Below are positions 48,853-59,568 of a stretch of 60,703 bases of DNA, piece by piece. The notes beneath the pieces are model-generated. The model was not told the origin of the DNA. It saw nothing but the letters and a program-made list of their open reading frames with translations, and searched no databases. A program made the position numbers and the translations under genes. The stretch comes from Aliagarivorans taiwanensis DSM 22990. GTDB lineage: Bacteria > Pseudomonadota > Gammaproteobacteria > Enterobacterales > Celerinatantimonadaceae. Within the stretch, counting starts at the first letter, position 1; every line of letters starts with the position of its first letter. The stretch spans positions 1 to 60,703 of the forward strand of contig NZ_AUBZ01000030.1 in NCBI RefSeq assembly GCF_000429505.1, read 5' to 3'.

Positions 48853-50733
48853 TTAGGCCACTTGTTGCTTGTGGATCAGCTGGGCGTCTTGCACCAAATG
48901 AAACTCCAGCGCCACCTCATCACAGGCATGCTGGCGAGGACAAACGTCACAATCCTTCATTACCTTCTCTGGCAGCATGTTCTTCGAGGTCGGGCTAAAG
49001 CCCATCTTCATAAAGAACTCGGGCACCCGGGTCAGCACAAACAGCTTCTCGATCTCCATCTTGCGCGCTTTGCGAATAAGGTGCTCAACCATCGCCTTGC
49101 CTTGACCTATACGCTGGTAGTCGGGCTCAACCCCCAGCGAGCGGATCTCAGCCAAACCGGTATCGTACAAGTAGAGCGAGGCGCAGCCAGTTACTTTGCC
49201 GCCCTGTTCGCTCACCGCAAAATCGCCGACTGCCTGAACCAGCTCTGGACGGCTACGCGGTAGGTTCTCACCCACCTGCGACCAGTAGTTGACCATCGCC
49301 TCGATGGTATCCAGATCGGTCATCCGCGCCGAGCGTACCCGCAAGCCGCTGATGCTGCGTTGCGACAAGCGCGTTTCCGCTTCACTGATGGCATGCTCCA
49401 CCTGCTCTGGAGCAACCCCGCCCAAGGCTTGACGCTTAGCCAGCGTCGACTCGAGTGACAGGTGAGGGTAGACATCGTCTTCAATCTCAGGGGCCAGCGC
49501 TTTAAAGTCGCTCAGGCTGAGCTCTTCGAGCGGCACACCCTTCTCGATGGCCTGCACCACCGCAATCCCCACGATATGGTGGGCCTCACGGAAGGGGATG
49601 CCTTTAGCGACCAAGTAATCAGCCAGTTCAGTGGCATTGGAGTAGCCACCCAGCGCCGCTTCGCGGGTCACCTCTTCGTGTACCTGCATATCGTCGAGCA
49701 CCAGCTCGGCCATCGCCAGGCAATCACCCCAGGTATCGAGGGCATCGAACAGGCCCTCTTTGTCTTCCTGCATGTCCTTGTTGTAGGCCAGCGGCAGTGC
49801 TTTAAGGGTCATCATAATGCCCGACAGCGAGCCATAAACGCGGCCTGCTTTACCACGGATTAGCTCCAGTGCATCCGGGTTTTTCTTTTGTGGCATCAGT
49901 GATGAGCCTGAAGTCACCTGGTCTGAGAGATCCAAGAAGGCCGACTCGCCGCTGTTGTAGAAGATCAGATCCTCAGCCATCCGGCTTAGGTGGATCATGC
50001 TAATCGAAGCGCCGGAGATCAGCTCAACCACGTGGTCACGGTCGGACACGGTATCGAGGCTGTTACGGGTAGCGCGGCGGAAGCCAAGATCTTTGGCAAT
50101 CTGTTGGCGATCCATCGGATAGGCAGTGCCAGCCAGTGCCCCACAGCCCAGTGGGCAGCTGTCCAAACGCTTCAGGCAATCTTGCAAACGCGAGTAGTCT
50201 CGCTCGAACATCTCCACGTAGGCCATCGCCCAGTGAGAGAAGGTTACCGGTTGCGCGCGCTGCAGGTGGGTGTAACCCGGCAGAACGGTGTCTTGCTGAG
50301 AGCGGGCAAAGGCCAGCAGCTTTTGTTGTAGCTTGTCGAGGTGCTCAAGCAGCAGCAAGCCTTGATCTTTACACCACAGCTTTAAGTCGGTGGCGACTTG
50401 GTCGTTACGGCTGCGGCCGGTGTGCAGTTTTTTACCGAGGTCGCCAACCCGTTGAATCAGCTGACCTTCCACCCAAGAGTGGATGTCTTCCGCATCGCTG
50501 CCAAGGATCTGCTGGGGGTTCTCAGCTACCTGCTTGCCCAGTTCAACCAAGGCTTGCTCGAGTCGTAGCTGTTCGTCTTCGGTTAATACGCCAACGCTGA
50601 GTAGTGCCTTCGACCATGCAATCGAGCCGGTGATGTCCTGCTCTGCTAAGCGATAGTCGAAGCGTAGTGAATCATTAAATTGCTTAAAACGGGTATCTGC
50701 TGCCTGGCTGAACCGTCCGCCCCACAATGCCAT
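48853..50733 (-). CDS. argH: Fused argininosuccinate lyase / N-acetylglutamate synthase-like ArgH(A)
   Basis: 626 aa from the ATG at 50733 (GGAGAGACAC before it); an ATG 4 codons upstream is in the same frame. Residues 1-460 are argininosuccinate lyase: [31 protein letters not shown] near 110, [13 protein letters not shown] near 155 and the signature [15 protein letters not shown] near 277. Residues 465-626 are a GNAT acetyltransferase ([20 protein letters not shown] near 535-554) that acts in marine gammaproteobacteria as N-acetylglutamate synthase. One chain thus covers the first and last arginine steps. A cysteine pair ([10 protein letters not shown]) lies in the last 50 residues. Last gene of argCBFGH(A). 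Confidence 0.95.
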   Translation of the reverse strand: MALWGGRFSQAADTRFKQFNDSLRFDYRLAEQDITGSIAWSKALLSVGVLTEDEQLRLEQALVELGKQVAENPQQILGSDAEDIHSWVEGQLIQRVGDLGKKLHTGRSRNDQVATDLKLWCKDQGLLLLEHLDKLQQKLLAFARSQQDTVLPGYTHLQRAQPVTFSHWAMAYVEMFERDYSRLQDCLKRLDSCPLGCGALAGTAYPMDRQQIAKDLGFRRATRNSLDTVSDRDHVVELISGASISMIHLSRMAEDLIFYNSGESAFLDLSDQVTSGSSLMPQKKNPDALELIRGKAGRVYGSLSGIMMTLKALPLAYNKDMQEDKEGLFDALDTWGDCLAMAELVLDDMQVHEEVTREAALGGYSNATELADYLVAKGIPFREAHHIVGIAVVQAIEKGVPLEELSLSDFKALAPEIEDDVYPHLSLESTLAKRQALGGVAPEQVEHAISEAETRLSQRSISGLRVRSARMTDLDTIEAMVNYWSQVGENLPRSRPELVQAVGDFAVSEQGGKVTGCASLYLYDTGLAEIRSLGVEPDYQRIGQGKAMVEHLIRKARKMEIEKLFVLTRVPEFFMKMGFSPTSKNMLPEKVMKDCDVCPRQHACDEVALEFHLVQDAQLIHKQQVA

Positions 50734-50755
50734 GTGTCTCTCCATTAAATTGCGA

Positions 50756-50792
50756 AAACCTCAGCCTGTATTAACTAACCAGGCTGAGGTTT
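50756..50792 (-). terminator. Intercistronic hairpin between argG and argHA
   Basis: AAACCTCAGCCTG and CAGGCTGAGGTTT form a 13-bp stem around an 11-base loop; on the minus strand TTTTC follows. It could reduce readthrough into argHA or stabilise the upstream mRNA. Confidence 0.65.
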
Positions 50793-50817
50793 GTATTGCT
50801 CGTTTGTTTTCTACAGC

Positions 50818-52041
50818 CTAGCTCTTTTCATTGAGTGCGCGAATGCGGCTAGCCAGTGAGTACAAACGGATAAATCCTTCTGCGTGTTTTTGATCGTAAA
50901 CCTGATCGGCACCGAAGGTGGCAAACTCTTCTGAGTAGAGGCTGTTTGGTGAGCGCTTCTGCGTCGCAACCGCTTGGCCTTTGTACAGTTTAACCACAAC
51001 TTCGCCGTTCACATCTTCCGCCAGGGCGCTGGATGCTGCAACCAGTGACTTACACAGCGGGGTGAACCAGCGGCCATCATACACCAGATGCGCCATCTCC
51101 TGGCCCAACTTGTCGCGCCATACCCGTGAGGTTTTATCCAGCACCAGCTCTTCGATGGCACGCAGCGCCGCCACAATCACGGTGCCTCCCGGGGTTTCGT
51201 AGCAACCACGCGACTTCATACCTACGGTACGGTTCTCGGTGATGTCAACGCGGCCAACGCCATGGGCAGCCGCAATCTCGTTAAGCTTCATCAGCACGCC
51301 GTAAGGGCTCAGCGCTTCGTCGTTCACCGACACTACCCGGCCTTGCTCAACTTTCAGCGATACGTACTCAGGCGCGTTAGGTGCATCAACCGGGTCAACC
51401 GTCATGGTCCACACGCCTTTGCTTGGCTCGTTCCATGGGTCTTCCAGCTCACCACCTTCGTGGGAAATGTGCCACGCGTTAGCATCACGGCTGTAGATCT
51501 TGGTCGCCGACGCAGTAGTTGGAATGTTGCGTTCAGCCAAGTAATCCAGCAGGTCTTCACGGCTTACCATGTCCCACTCACGCCAAGGGGCAATCACGGT
51601 CAGCTCAGGGGCCAGCGCGGCGAAGCAGCTCTCGAAACGGATTTGGTCGTTACCTTTACCGGTACAACCGTGACATACCGCATCGGCACCCACTTTACGG
51701 GCCACTTCCACTTGCGCCTTAGCGATAATCGGACGGGCCATGGAGGTACCCAGCAGGTAGGTACCTTCGTATACCGCACCAGTGGTGATGGTTGGGTAGA
51801 TGTAGTCGCTAACGAACTCTTCTTTTAGATCAACGATGTGACATTCAGAGGCGCCAGAGGCCAATGCTTTAGCTTCCAGGCCTTCCAGCTCTTCGTCGCC
51901 TTGGCCTACATCGGCACAGAAGGCAACAATTTCACAGTCGTTGTAGGTCTCTTTTAGCCATGGAATGATGGCTGAAGTATCCAGACCGCCGGAGTATGCC
52001 AGCACCACTTTTTTAATCGTGTTCTCAGTTTGAATTGCCAT
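50818..52041 (-). CDS. argG: Argininosuccinate synthase ArgG
   Basis: 407 aa. It joins citrulline and aspartate with ATP. The ATP loop is [18 protein letters not shown] near residue 12; [15 protein letters not shown] near 118 and [11 protein letters not shown] near 153 are further family blocks, and [14 protein letters not shown] near 273 follows. AAGGA is 9 bases upstream of the ATG. It is the fourth gene of argCBFGH(A). Confidence 0.97.
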   Translation of the reverse strand: MAIQTENTIKKVVLAYSGGLDTSAIIPWLKETYNDCEIVAFCADVGQGDEELEGLEAKALASGASECHIVDLKEEFVSDYIYPTITTGAVYEGTYLLGTSMARPIIAKAQVEVARKVGADAVCHGCTGKGNDQIRFESCFAALAPELTVIAPWREWDMVSREDLLDYLAERNIPTTASATKIYSRDANAWHISHEGGELEDPWNEPSKGVWTMTVDPVDAPNAPEYVSLKVEQGRVVSVNDEALSPYGVLMKLNEIAAAHGVGRVDITENRTVGMKSRGCYETPGGTVIVAALRAIEELVLDKTSRVWRDKLGQEMAHLVYDGRWFTPLCKSLVAASSALAEDVNGEVVVKLYKGQAVATQKRSPNSLYSEEFATFGADQVYDQKHAEGFIRLYSLASRIRALNEKS

Positions 52042-52065
52042 GTTGTGTATTCCTTTATCTGTATT

Positions 52066-52980
52066 CTATGCAAGCAGGCTGACCAGCACGGCGTTTTGGG
52101 CGTGCATGCGGTTTTCAGCCTGATCGAAAATAAGTGACTGCGGGCCGTCCATTACCTCGGAGGTGATCTCCAACTCACGGTGAGCCGGCTGGCAGTGCAG
52201 TACGTGTTTGATGCCGTAGCGATCCATCATCGTCTGATTGATCTGGTAAGGCAGGAAGCGTTGCTTCACCGCATCCAGTGGGGTGTCATCGCCCATCGAT
52301 ACCCAAGTATCGCCGTATACCACGTCGTAGCCTTGAATGTCGTCGATGTTATCGGACACCACGATCTTGCCACCGGAGGCTGCCGCCAGCTGGCGGGCCT
52401 TGTCGACGATCTGTGCATCAGGGTTAGAGCCGAGCGGACAAATCGCCGCCACTTCCATCCCTAAGATCGCGCCGCCAAGCAGTAGCGAGTGAGTCACGTT
52501 GTTACCATCGCCCAAGTAGGCCAGTTTGACCTTGCTCAGATCGTCGTAGTTCTCGCTAATGGTCAGGAAATCCGCCAGCCCTTGGCAAGGGTGGTAAAGG
52601 TCGCACAGCGAGTTCACTACCGGCACCGAGCTATGCTCTTTCAAGGTTTGCAGGGTCTTGTGCGAGAACACCCGGGCAACGATGGCATCGGCCCAGCGGG
52701 TAATGTTGGAGGCAAAATCCTTGACACTCTCACGCTCGCCCATGGCACCGTTTTGCTGGTCCAGGTAGACCGCATGGCCACCCAGCTTGTTAATGCCAAT
52801 ATCGAAGGTCACGCGGGTCCGTAGCGAAGGCTTCTCGAACAAGGTGACCACGCTTTTGCCGGCCAAGGCTTGGCCGTATTCAGCAGGATTCGCCTTGATC
52901 TTCTTGGCTAGCGCCAGCAGCTCTAGTATCTGTGCTTGGCTGAGCTCTTGCAGGCTCAGCAAATGATTAAAATCACTCAT
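52066..52980 (-). CDS. argF: Ornithine carbamoyltransferase
   Basis: 304 aa from the second ATG (52980), 6 bases after AAGGA. Forms citrulline from ornithine and carbamoyl phosphate. The phosphate loop is FEKPSLRTRVTF near residue 47, with MGERESVKDFASNI near 80, HPCQGLADFLT near 128, DTWVSMGD near 228 and the ornithine/cysteine loop HCLP variant LHCQPAHRELEI near 268. The usual HCLPAHR reads HCQPAHR, a Leu-to-Gln change seen by eye. Anabolic type by operon context. Confidence 0.95.
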   Translation of the reverse strand: MSDFNHLLSLQELSQAQILELLALAKKIKANPAEYGQALAGKSVVTLFEKPSLRTRVTFDIGINKLGGHAVYLDQQNGAMGERESVKDFASNITRWADAIVARVFSHKTLQTLKEHSSVPVVNSLCDLYHPCQGLADFLTISENYDDLSKVKLAYLGDGNNVTHSLLLGGAILGMEVAAICPLGSNPDAQIVDKARQLAAASGGKIVVSDNIDDIQGYDVVYGDTWVSMGDDTPLDAVKQRFLPYQINQTMMDRYGIKHVLHCQPAHRELEITSEVMDGPQSLIFDQAENRMHAQNAVLVSLLA

Positions 52981-53004
52981 CATCTTTCCTTAATTACCGC
53001 GCCG

Positions 53005-53778
53005 TTAACCTACTAAGGTCCCGGCGGCACTATCTGTTGCAGCTGTCCCTGACAGGAAGTCAGCCAGCAGCTCGGGCTGTTGCCAAGAGGCCAACAGCAC
53101 TTGCTGGCCCAGTGTTTGGGCTGCATCCAACGCTGCGTTTACTTTAACCGCCATGCCATCAGTGATCACCCCATCGGCAATCAGTTGTTGTGACTGTTGT
53201 TGATTCAGGCTGGCAATCAAGGCTTTGTCACCATCCAGCACGCCCGGCACATCACTGAGTAGCACCAGCTGAGCGTTGAGCGACTGGGCAATCGCTACCG
53301 CAGCCTGATCGGCATTGACGTTATACAGCAATCCATCCTGACCCACACCGATTGATGATACAACCGGTAAATAGTTCTGCGACAACAATAGCTTAAGCAG
53401 CTCAGGATTGCCCGGCTCGGCTGCCGCAACATGGCCCAAACGCGCATCGAAAGGCGCTACTTTGCAGATACCGGCATCACCCAGACACAGGCCCAATGCC
53501 GCATAGCCGTGTTTCAGACAGCTAGCCAGCAGCAGTTTGTTGCTAGTGCCAGCAAGCGCGCCGGTAACATAGGGGATTTGCTCAGCGGGGGTGACACGCA
53601 GGCCATCAACCTTGCTAGAGGTCATGCCCAAGCCACTCAGTAGTTGCTCGACCACCACGCCGCCACCGTGTACCAGTAGCCACGGTCGATTCAGTCCTTT
53701 TAGGCCTTGTAGCAAATTCGAGAGTAGTTGGTCTTGCTCCAATACCGCGCCGCCAACTTTGATTACTAAAGGAGACAT
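53005..53778 (-). CDS. argB: Acetylglutamate kinase ArgB
   Basis: 257 aa from the ATG at 53778 (AGGAG then TTGTG). Amino-acid-kinase fold, phosphorylates N-acetylglutamate. PLVIKVGGAVLE at the N-terminus, LLVHGGGVVVEQLL near 35, SIGVGQDGLLYNVNADQAAV near 150 and LLSDVPGVLDGD near 180 identify it. The short length and type match the arginine-insensitive linear-pathway form (E. coli 258 aa). It lies 9 bp after argC. Confidence 0.96.
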   Translation of the reverse strand: MSPLVIKVGGAVLEQDQLLSNLLQGLKGLNRPWLLVHGGGVVVEQLLSGLGMTSSKVDGLRVTPAEQIPYVTGALAGTSNKLLLASCLKHGYAALGLCLGDAGICKVAPFDARLGHVAAAEPGNPELLKLLLSQNYLPVVSSIGVGQDGLLYNVNADQAAVAIAQSLNAQLVLLSDVPGVLDGDKALIASLNQQQSQQLIADGVITDGMAVKVNAALDAAQTLGQQVLLASWQQPELLADFLSGTAATDSAAGTLVG

Positions 53779-53787
53779 CACAACTCC

Positions 53788-54792
53788 TTACAACAGCGAT
53801 TCGGTAACAGCGAAGCCGTTACGGATGTTGACGCACTGCATCGCCTGAGAAGCGGCACCTTTAAGCAGGTTGTCCTCAGCGCTGACCACAATCAGGTCTT
53901 GCTCCTGCTGAGCCCAAGCCAAATCAATAAACGGGCTGTTGGCCACTTTATCGATGGCAGGCCAGCTGCCGTCCAGCAAACGTACAATCGACTTGTCGGC
54001 GTAGGCTTGTTGGTAAACCTCGTTCACCTGCTCTGGCGTCACGCCTTCTTTAAGTTGCACATTAATGGTGGCGAGAATACCACGCTTAAAGTTGCCCAAG
54101 TGCGGCGTAAAGATCACCTGATTACCCAGATGACTGGCGATTTCCGGCTGGTGACGATGGTTGAACACGCCGTAAGGGTTCAAACTGACTTCGCAGAAAC
54201 TGCTGGTCAGCGATGCTTTGCGGCCGGCACCACTTACGCCACTGGTGGCATTAATCACCGGCTTACCCACAATAAAGCCCGCCTCAGCCAGTGGCTTAAG
54301 CGCGATCAGCGAGGCGGTGGGGTAACAGCCCGGCACCGCAATCAGCTGCGCTTTATTAACATGTTCACTATTCCATTCAGCAAGCCCATACACCGCCTGC
54401 TCTAGCAGGGCCGGGTAGCGATGTTCAAAGCCATAAAAACGCTGATAAAAATCTGGGTCATTAACACGGAAGGCACCGCTTAGGTCAAACACCTGGCAGC
54501 CAACGGATAAAAATGCATGGGCGATGTCGTGGCTCACCTCATGGGCGGTTGCCAACAATACTATGTCGATATCCGCAAATAACTCAGAGACATCTGCTGG
54601 ATCGAGAGGTAAAACCGGAAGATCTACCTGACCCAATAGCTGGCCATGTAGCTGCGAAAGTGGCTTACCGGCATCGGCACTGTTTTTCGATACGTACAAG
54701 CCACTTAGCTCTATATAGGGATGTTTGTTGAGGAATTTGGCTAGCTCAGCGCCGGTATATCCGCTGGCTCCAACAACCGCTGCCTTTAACAT
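53788..54792 (-). CDS. argC: N-acetyl-gamma-glutamyl-phosphate reductase ArgC
   Basis: 334 aa. NADPH-dependent reduction of acetylglutamyl phosphate. Dinucleotide loop [16 protein letters not shown] near residue 5; active-site cysteine in [13 protein letters not shown] near 154; [18 protein letters not shown] near 190 and [12 protein letters not shown] near 216. First gene of argCBFGH(A). A TATACT -10 and candidate ArgR sites lie upstream. Divergent ppc replaces the argE gene often found here. Confidence 0.96.
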   Translation of the reverse strand: MLKAAVVGASGYTGAELAKFLNKHPYIELSGLYVSKNSADAGKPLSQLHGQLLGQVDLPVLPLDPADVSELFADIDIVLLATAHEVSHDIAHAFLSVGCQVFDLSGAFRVNDPDFYQRFYGFEHRYPALLEQAVYGLAEWNSEHVNKAQLIAVPGCYPTASLIALKPLAEAGFIVGKPVINATSGVSGAGRKASLTSSFCEVSLNPYGVFNHRHQPEIASHLGNQVIFTPHLGNFKRGILATINVQLKEGVTPEQVNEVYQQAYADKSIVRLLDGSWPAIDKVANSPFIDLAWAQQEQDLIVVSAEDNLLKGAASQAMQCVNIRNGFAVTESLL

Positions 54793-54883
54793 TGTTTAAG
54801 TCCGTTTTGCTAAACCCGTATACTCTGGACATTGTTCACGATTAACCGTCACAATGCACCAGAATAGTGAAAATATAGGCTCT

Positions 54884-54925
54884 AGTATACACAGCTAAAT
54901 ATGCATTAAAAGTGAATTATTATAT
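54884..54925 (-). promoter_or_regulatory. argC promoter with candidate ArgR boxes
   Basis: On the minus strand TATACT (54884-54889) is a -10 candidate. Just upstream, TCACTTTTAATGCA and the adjoining AATAATTCAC match the ARG-box half pattern TGAATNNNNATTCA with 3 mismatches each, in AT-rich DNA. Position over the promoter suits ArgR repression. The 338-bp gap 54793-55130 holds this and the ppc promoter region, which I cannot place. Confidence 0.45.
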
Positions 54926-55130
54926 TTTTAGATTTGTCGATAGTTTGTCCCACTAAGGGGCTGAATTGGTTCTATATTGAGCTTTGATTATTATCAAAAT
55001 ATCTGTAAGTAAGTTTCATCAATTTTGACTGCGAAATGCGGTTTATGTATGTTGGGACACGAAAATACCCGCTATTTACGTTATTTAATTTCAAAAATAA
55101 CCTTAGATAGCAAAAACTTGGGGATACACA

Positions 55131-57770
55131 ATGAGTCAACCGACTACTCAGGAAGTGAACGCGTCTTTGCGCGGTAATGTTAAGTTGCTTGGTCAATTGC
55201 TGGGCAACACCATCAAAAGCCATCTTGGTGAAGAGTTTCTAGAAAAAATTGAAGCCATTCGCCAGTTGTCTATTAAGTCTCATGAAGGCGATGATGCCGC
55301 TCGTGAGCAGCTAGTCGATCTGCTGCGTAACCTCAGCGATGAAGAGCTGCTGCCAGTAACCCGAGCATTCAGCCAGTTTCTGAACCTGGCCAACGTGGCC
55401 GAACAGTTCCATACCATCTCGCGCAACTGCGATAAAGGCGTGGCAGTGAGCGACCCCGTCGACGAGCTGTTCCAGAAGCTACAGGGCGAAAACCTCAGCG
55501 AAGCCGAGATCCGCGAAGCGGTGTCTAAGCTAAGCATCGAAGTGGTATTGACTGCCCACCCAACCGAGGTGACCCGTCGCACGCTGATTAACAAGCACGT
55601 ACAAATGAACGATTGCTTGGATTGGCTGGAGCTGGACCTGCCAGAACAAGAGCGCGAACAGATCCTAACCCGCTTGGAAGCACTGATTAACCAAGCGTGG
55701 CACACCGACGAAATCCGTAAGATCCGCCCAACCCCAGTCGATGAAGCGAAATGGGGCTTTGCGGTTATCGAGAACTCACTATGGCACGCCGTGCCAGAGT
55801 TCATCCGTCAGTTCGACAACAAGCTGCAACAGCGCTTTGATATGCGCCTGCCGCTGGACGCCGCTCCGGTAATCTTCTCTTCTTGGATGGGCGGTGACCG
55901 TGACGGTAACCCATTCGTTACCGCCAAGGTGACCGAAGAAGTCTTGCTGTCGAGCCGCTGGGTAGCCACTGACCTTTACCTAGAAGAGGTGAAGCACCTG
56001 GTGAAAGAGCTGTCGATGAGCGATGCCAGCGAAGCGCTGCTGTCACAAACCGACAACCACGACGAGCCTTACCGTGCCGTACTTAAGGTATTGCGTGCCG
56101 AGCTACAAGAAACCCACGACTACCTGACCGCCAAGCTGAAAGGCCAGTACACCGAAGCGCGCGATCTTATCGTGAGCAACGAACAGCTGCGTGAGCCGCT
56201 GGAGCTGTGCTACGACAGCCTACACGATGCCGGTATGGGCATCATCGCCGACGGCACCCTGCTGGATCTGCTGCGTCGTATCTCGTGCTTCGGCATTAAC
56301 CTGCTACGTCTGGATATCCGCCAAGATGCCTCTCGCCACACCGAAGCGGTATCTGAGATCACTCGCTACCTGGGTCTGGGCGATTACGCGCAGTGGACCG
56401 AGACCGACAAGCAAAGCTTCTTGCTGCAAGAGCTGAACTCTAAGCGCCCGCTGCTACCACGCGACTGGGAGCCAAGTGAGTCAGTACAAGAGGTACTGGA
56501 CACCTGTAAGGTAATCGCCAAGCAGCGCCGCGAAGCGCTGGGTATCTACATTATCTCTATGGCTGCCGAGCCATCAGACGTACTGTCGGTACAACTGCTA
56601 CTGAAAGAAGCAGGTTGTCCGTTCCGTCTGCCGGTTGCTCCGCTGTTCGAAACCGAAGAGGATTTGAACAACGCGCCAGCCACCATGAGCAAACTGCTAT
56701 CTGTTGACTGGTACCGCGGCTACATCGATGGCCACCAGCACGTAATGATTGGCTACTCGGATTCAGCCAAAGATGCCGGTGTTCTGGCTGCGGCTTGGGC
56801 ACAATACCGCGCGATGGAAGCGCTGGTAAGCATCTGCGATAACCAGCAGATCAAACTGACCTTGTTCCATGGCCGTGGCGGTACTATCGGTCGTGGTGGC
56901 GCGCCTGCGCACGCCGCACTGCTGTCACAGCCTCCGGGCTCGCTAAAAGGCGGTCTGCGCGTGACTGAGCAAGGCGAGATGATCCGCTTTAAGTTCGGCC
57001 TGCCAAAAGTAGCCCTGAACAGCCTAAGCTTGTACGCCAGCGCGATTTTGGAAGCGAACCTGCTACCACCAATCGAGCCTAAGCAAGAGTGGCGCGACAT
57101 TATGGATCAGGTTGCTGAGACCTCGTGTGATGCCTACCGTGGCGTAGTACGTGGTGAAGAGCAGTTCGTGCCTTACTTCCGCTCAGCCACACCAGAGCAA
57201 GAGCTAGGCAAGCTGCCACTGGGTAGCCGCCCGGCCAAGCGTCGTGCTGACGGCGGCGTAGAGAGCCTACGTGCAATCCCATGGATCTTCTCTTGGTCGC
57301 AGAACCGTCTGTTATTGCCAGCATGGCTGGGTAGCGAGACCGCACTGCGTCAGCTAATCGAAGATGGCAAGCAAGATGTGTTCAAAGAGATGCGCCAATG
57401 GCCGTTCTTTGAAGCCCGTCTGGCGATGCTGGAAATGGTATTCGTGAAAGCAGACAGCTGGCTGTCTGAGATCTACGAAGAGCGTCTGGTTGAGCCTGAG
57501 CTGCACCGCCTGGGTGTGGACCTGCGTGAGCGTCTGGCTAAAGCAGAAGAGCACCTACTGAGCCTGACTGGCGCTGAGAAGCTTCTGGCGGAACAGCCTT
57601 GGGTTGAACAAGCCTTGAAGGCTCGTGCACCATACATCGACCCGCTACACGTGCTGCAGGTTGAGCTGCTGAACCGTTCGCGTAAAGCCAACGAGCTGCA
57701 CCCGCTGGTTGACCAAGCATTGATGGTGAGCATCGCCGGTATCGCTGCAGGTATGCGTAACACCGGTTAA
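55131..57770 (+). CDS. ppc: Phosphoenolpyruvate carboxylase
   Basis: 879 aa (E. coli 883). Converts PEP and bicarbonate to oxaloacetate, supplying the TCA cycle. Catalytic histidine in [13 protein letters not shown] near residue 138; [14 protein letters not shown] near 543 with catalytic lysine; [16 protein letters not shown] near 580 with the arginine loop; VEQALKAR and the C-terminal AGMRNTG with the allosteric-type end. GGGGA precedes the ATG. It is divergent from argC, as in E. coli where ppc lies by argECBH. A terminator follows. Confidence 0.98.
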   Translation: MSQPTTQEVNASLRGNVKLLGQLLGNTIKSHLGEEFLEKIEAIRQLSIKSHEGDDAAREQLVDLLRNLSDEELLPVTRAFSQFLNLANVAEQFHTISRNCDKGVAVSDPVDELFQKLQGENLSEAEIREAVSKLSIEVVLTAHPTEVTRRTLINKHVQMNDCLDWLELDLPEQEREQILTRLEALINQAWHTDEIRKIRPTPVDEAKWGFAVIENSLWHAVPEFIRQFDNKLQQRFDMRLPLDAAPVIFSSWMGGDRDGNPFVTAKVTEEVLLSSRWVATDLYLEEVKHLVKELSMSDASEALLSQTDNHDEPYRAVLKVLRAELQETHDYLTAKLKGQYTEARDLIVSNEQLREPLELCYDSLHDAGMGIIADGTLLDLLRRISCFGINLLRLDIRQDASRHTEAVSEITRYLGLGDYAQWTETDKQSFLLQELNSKRPLLPRDWEPSESVQEVLDTCKVIAKQRREALGIYIISMAAEPSDVLSVQLLLKEAGCPFRLPVAPLFETEEDLNNAPATMSKLLSVDWYRGYIDGHQHVMIGYSDSAKDAGVLAAAWAQYRAMEALVSICDNQQIKLTLFHGRGGTIGRGGAPAHAALLSQPPGSLKGGLRVTEQGEMIRFKFGLPKVALNSLSLYASAILEANLLPPIEPKQEWRDIMDQVAETSCDAYRGVVRGEEQFVPYFRSATPEQELGKLPLGSRPAKRRADGGVESLRAIPWIFSWSQNRLLLPAWLGSETALRQLIEDGKQDVFKEMRQWPFFEARLAMLEMVFVKADSWLSEIYEERLVEPELHRLGVDLRERLAKAEEHLLSLTGAEKLLAEQPWVEQALKARAPYIDPLHVLQVELLNRSRKANELHPLVDQALMVSIAGIAAGMRNTG

Positions 57771-57805
57771 GCCGGAGCGGCTATTTAGTTAGCCACAGAG
57801 AAACT

Positions 57806-57839
57806 AGAGGCCGTCCTTGTGACGGCCTCTTTGTTTTTA
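57806..57839 (+). terminator. Rho-independent terminator of ppc
   Basis: AGAGGCCGTC and GACGGCCTCT form a perfect 10-bp stem with 5-base loop, followed by TTGTTTTT. Confidence 0.93.
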
Positions 57840-58124
57840 TTAAACGTAATTTTGTCGACTCGCTCGCAGACTTAAGGATTTTGCCCCTCGCAAACTGCGC
57901 TAAATCAAAAGTCCACAAATTTTATATGGATATCAACAACGCAGTTCAATATATCTGGAAGCAGAATCGCGCCGCACCGGACACGCGCTGCCAGCAGCCG
58001 TGCAACCGTTTATCCATACGGCGCTAACGGACTATAGGCTGTTTCGGGCCGCACTCGCCGCCACCTCGCTTTCGCGCAAACAGCAACGGTCCTCCGGTAT
58101 TTCATCTCAGTGCAAGGACATGCT
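57840..58124. other. Non-coding stretch between ppc and the M20-like gene
   Basis: About 285 bp without a supported gene. A 33-codon frame from the ATG at 57926 has no ribosome site and is not accepted. No clear promoter or repeat is seen. Confidence 0.6.
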
Positions 58125-59276
58125 ATGAAGTTTGATATCAGCGAATACCTCGACGAGTTGCGCCCTCTGGTCAATATCGACTGCGGCACCTATAACATCA
58201 CCGGCATCGAACGTGTTACCCAACTGGTGCAGCAGAAGTTCGAAAACATCGGCTGGCAGGTGCGACGTTATGGTTGCGGCAAGGCCGGGCCGGGCTTGGT
58301 GATCTCTAATCAAGTAAACAACGACCCCATCGACCTGCTGATCCTCGGGCACGTGGATACCAGTTACAGCGAGGGCACCGCCTTCCGGCGCCCGATGTCC
58401 ATCGCTGGCGAGTTTGCCTACGGCCCGGGTGTTGCCGATAGCAAAGCTGGCTTGGTTAATCTGCTGTACGCGCTACGCTGCACCGATCCCAGCGATCTGG
58501 CCGAGTTGTCCATCGCCATCCTGATCTGTCCCGATAAGCATGTCAGCTCGCGCTACTCTCACACCATGCTGAATAAACTGGCCAAGCGCGCCAAGCGTTG
58601 CATGGTTCTGGATACCGGTACCATGGGCGGCTGCTTAATCAATGGACGACGCGGTATGGCGCGCTACCAAGTCGACTTCACCGGTCAATCAGCCCACGCC
58701 GCTAAGGTTGGTAAGCGCAAATGCAGCGCCATCAGCGAGATGGGCCAGTGGGTGGTCAAACTGGAACAACTGGCACAGCAATGGCCGAATATCGATGTCA
58801 ACGTTGGCTATGTGGCCGGTGGTGAGAAGACTAACCAAGTTGCTGAGCATTGCCAGATGAAATTTGAGCTGCGCTTTACCAGTAACCACTACTACCAACA
58901 GCTCGATCAACAGCTGCGGCAGTGGAGCCAGTCACCGAGTGTGGAACAGATGCACATCGTGTTAGATCGCAAGGCCTACAAGCCAGCCTTTAATAACGCC
59001 AGCAATCAAAGCTTCTGTGAAGAGCTCGAGCAAGCCGCAGAGAGCCTCGGACAAGCCACTAAGTGGCGTAGCGGTGATAAGAGCTCCAATGCCAACTTAG
59101 TCGCCGCACATGGCCTTGCCTGTGTCGATGGTCTGGGCGCGGTAGGGCAGAACCTTAACTCGCCGGAAGAGTGCATCGCAATTGAACGGGTACTGCCGCG
59201 GATCCAACTGCTACGAGCCTTTATCAAGCACTTGGCCAATGCCGAGGTACCCGAGCAAGAGGCCGAAACCGCCTAA
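58125..59276 (+). CDS. M20-family peptidase-like protein with altered active site
   Basis: 383 aa from the ATG at 58125 (AAGGA 6 bases upstream); the GTG 5 codons earlier overlaps that site. Overall order matches carboxypeptidase G2-like M20 proteins: LGHVDTSY (His76, Asp78), GPGVADSKAGLVNLL (Asp105), dimer-domain GQSAHAAK near 188. But the usual Glu-Glu pair is replaced by Lys138-His139 in ICPDKHVSS, and the C-terminal metal histidine (GGGxHS) is Asn345 in GQNLNSPEE. Asp163 in MVLDTG fills the Glu/Asp ligand place. Normal catalysis looks unlikely, though an altered metal site is possible. It is not ArgE. Stands alone after the ppc terminator. Confidence 0.8.
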   Translation: MKFDISEYLDELRPLVNIDCGTYNITGIERVTQLVQQKFENIGWQVRRYGCGKAGPGLVISNQVNNDPIDLLILGHVDTSYSEGTAFRRPMSIAGEFAYGPGVADSKAGLVNLLYALRCTDPSDLAELSIAILICPDKHVSSRYSHTMLNKLAKRAKRCMVLDTGTMGGCLINGRRGMARYQVDFTGQSAHAAKVGKRKCSAISEMGQWVVKLEQLAQQWPNIDVNVGYVAGGEKTNQVAEHCQMKFELRFTSNHYYQQLDQQLRQWSQSPSVEQMHIVLDRKAYKPAFNNASNQSFCEELEQAAESLGQATKWRSGDKSSNANLVAAHGLACVDGLGAVGQNLNSPEECIAIERVLPRIQLLRAFIKHLANAEVPEQEAETA

Positions 59277-59311
59277 GCCCTCTTTACTTAAGCAACTGTT
59301 CCCCTGCCTAT

Positions 59312-59343
59312 AAGCAACAGTCGACCACTGTCGTCTGTTGCTT
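59312..59343. terminator. Inverted repeat after the M20-like gene
   Basis: AAGCAACAG and CTGTTGCTT make a 9-bp stem around a 14-base loop, 35 bp after the stop; the tail GCCCTCGTTTTC is weak. A possible terminator. Confidence 0.45.
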
Positions 59344-59487
59344 GCCCTCGTTTTCACTTTTCCCGATTTTGCTATGTCGCTGTATTACCGAGACTTATCT
59401 CACAGTAATTGAGCATTAACTGTCAGCCCGCTTTACATAAAATGTAATAAATCAGTAAAAGTCGCTGTTTTAAAACATTTTTTTAGT

Positions 59488-59503
59488 TGGTGTAAGTATT
59501 GCT
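59488..59503 (+). promoter_or_regulatory. Sigma-54-like promoter of the PEP-CTERM gene
   Basis: TGGTGTAAGTATTGCT has the invariant GG and GC with exactly 10 bases between, as in TGGCACRNNNNTTGCW; three bases of the -24 element differ. It lies 66 bp before the ATG. PEP-CTERM genes in other species are often under RpoN with PrsK/PrsR regulators. Confidence 0.55.
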
Positions 59504-59568
59504 TTACGAATAACGCAAGGTGCTCGAATCCGAGTGCCGAGAAGAACCATCTAACTAAGGATAGGCAG

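Noticed and set aside
57926..58027. Small ORF of 33 codons between ppc and the M20-like gene
   Set aside because: No ribosome site, no recognisable features, and short enough to occur by chance.
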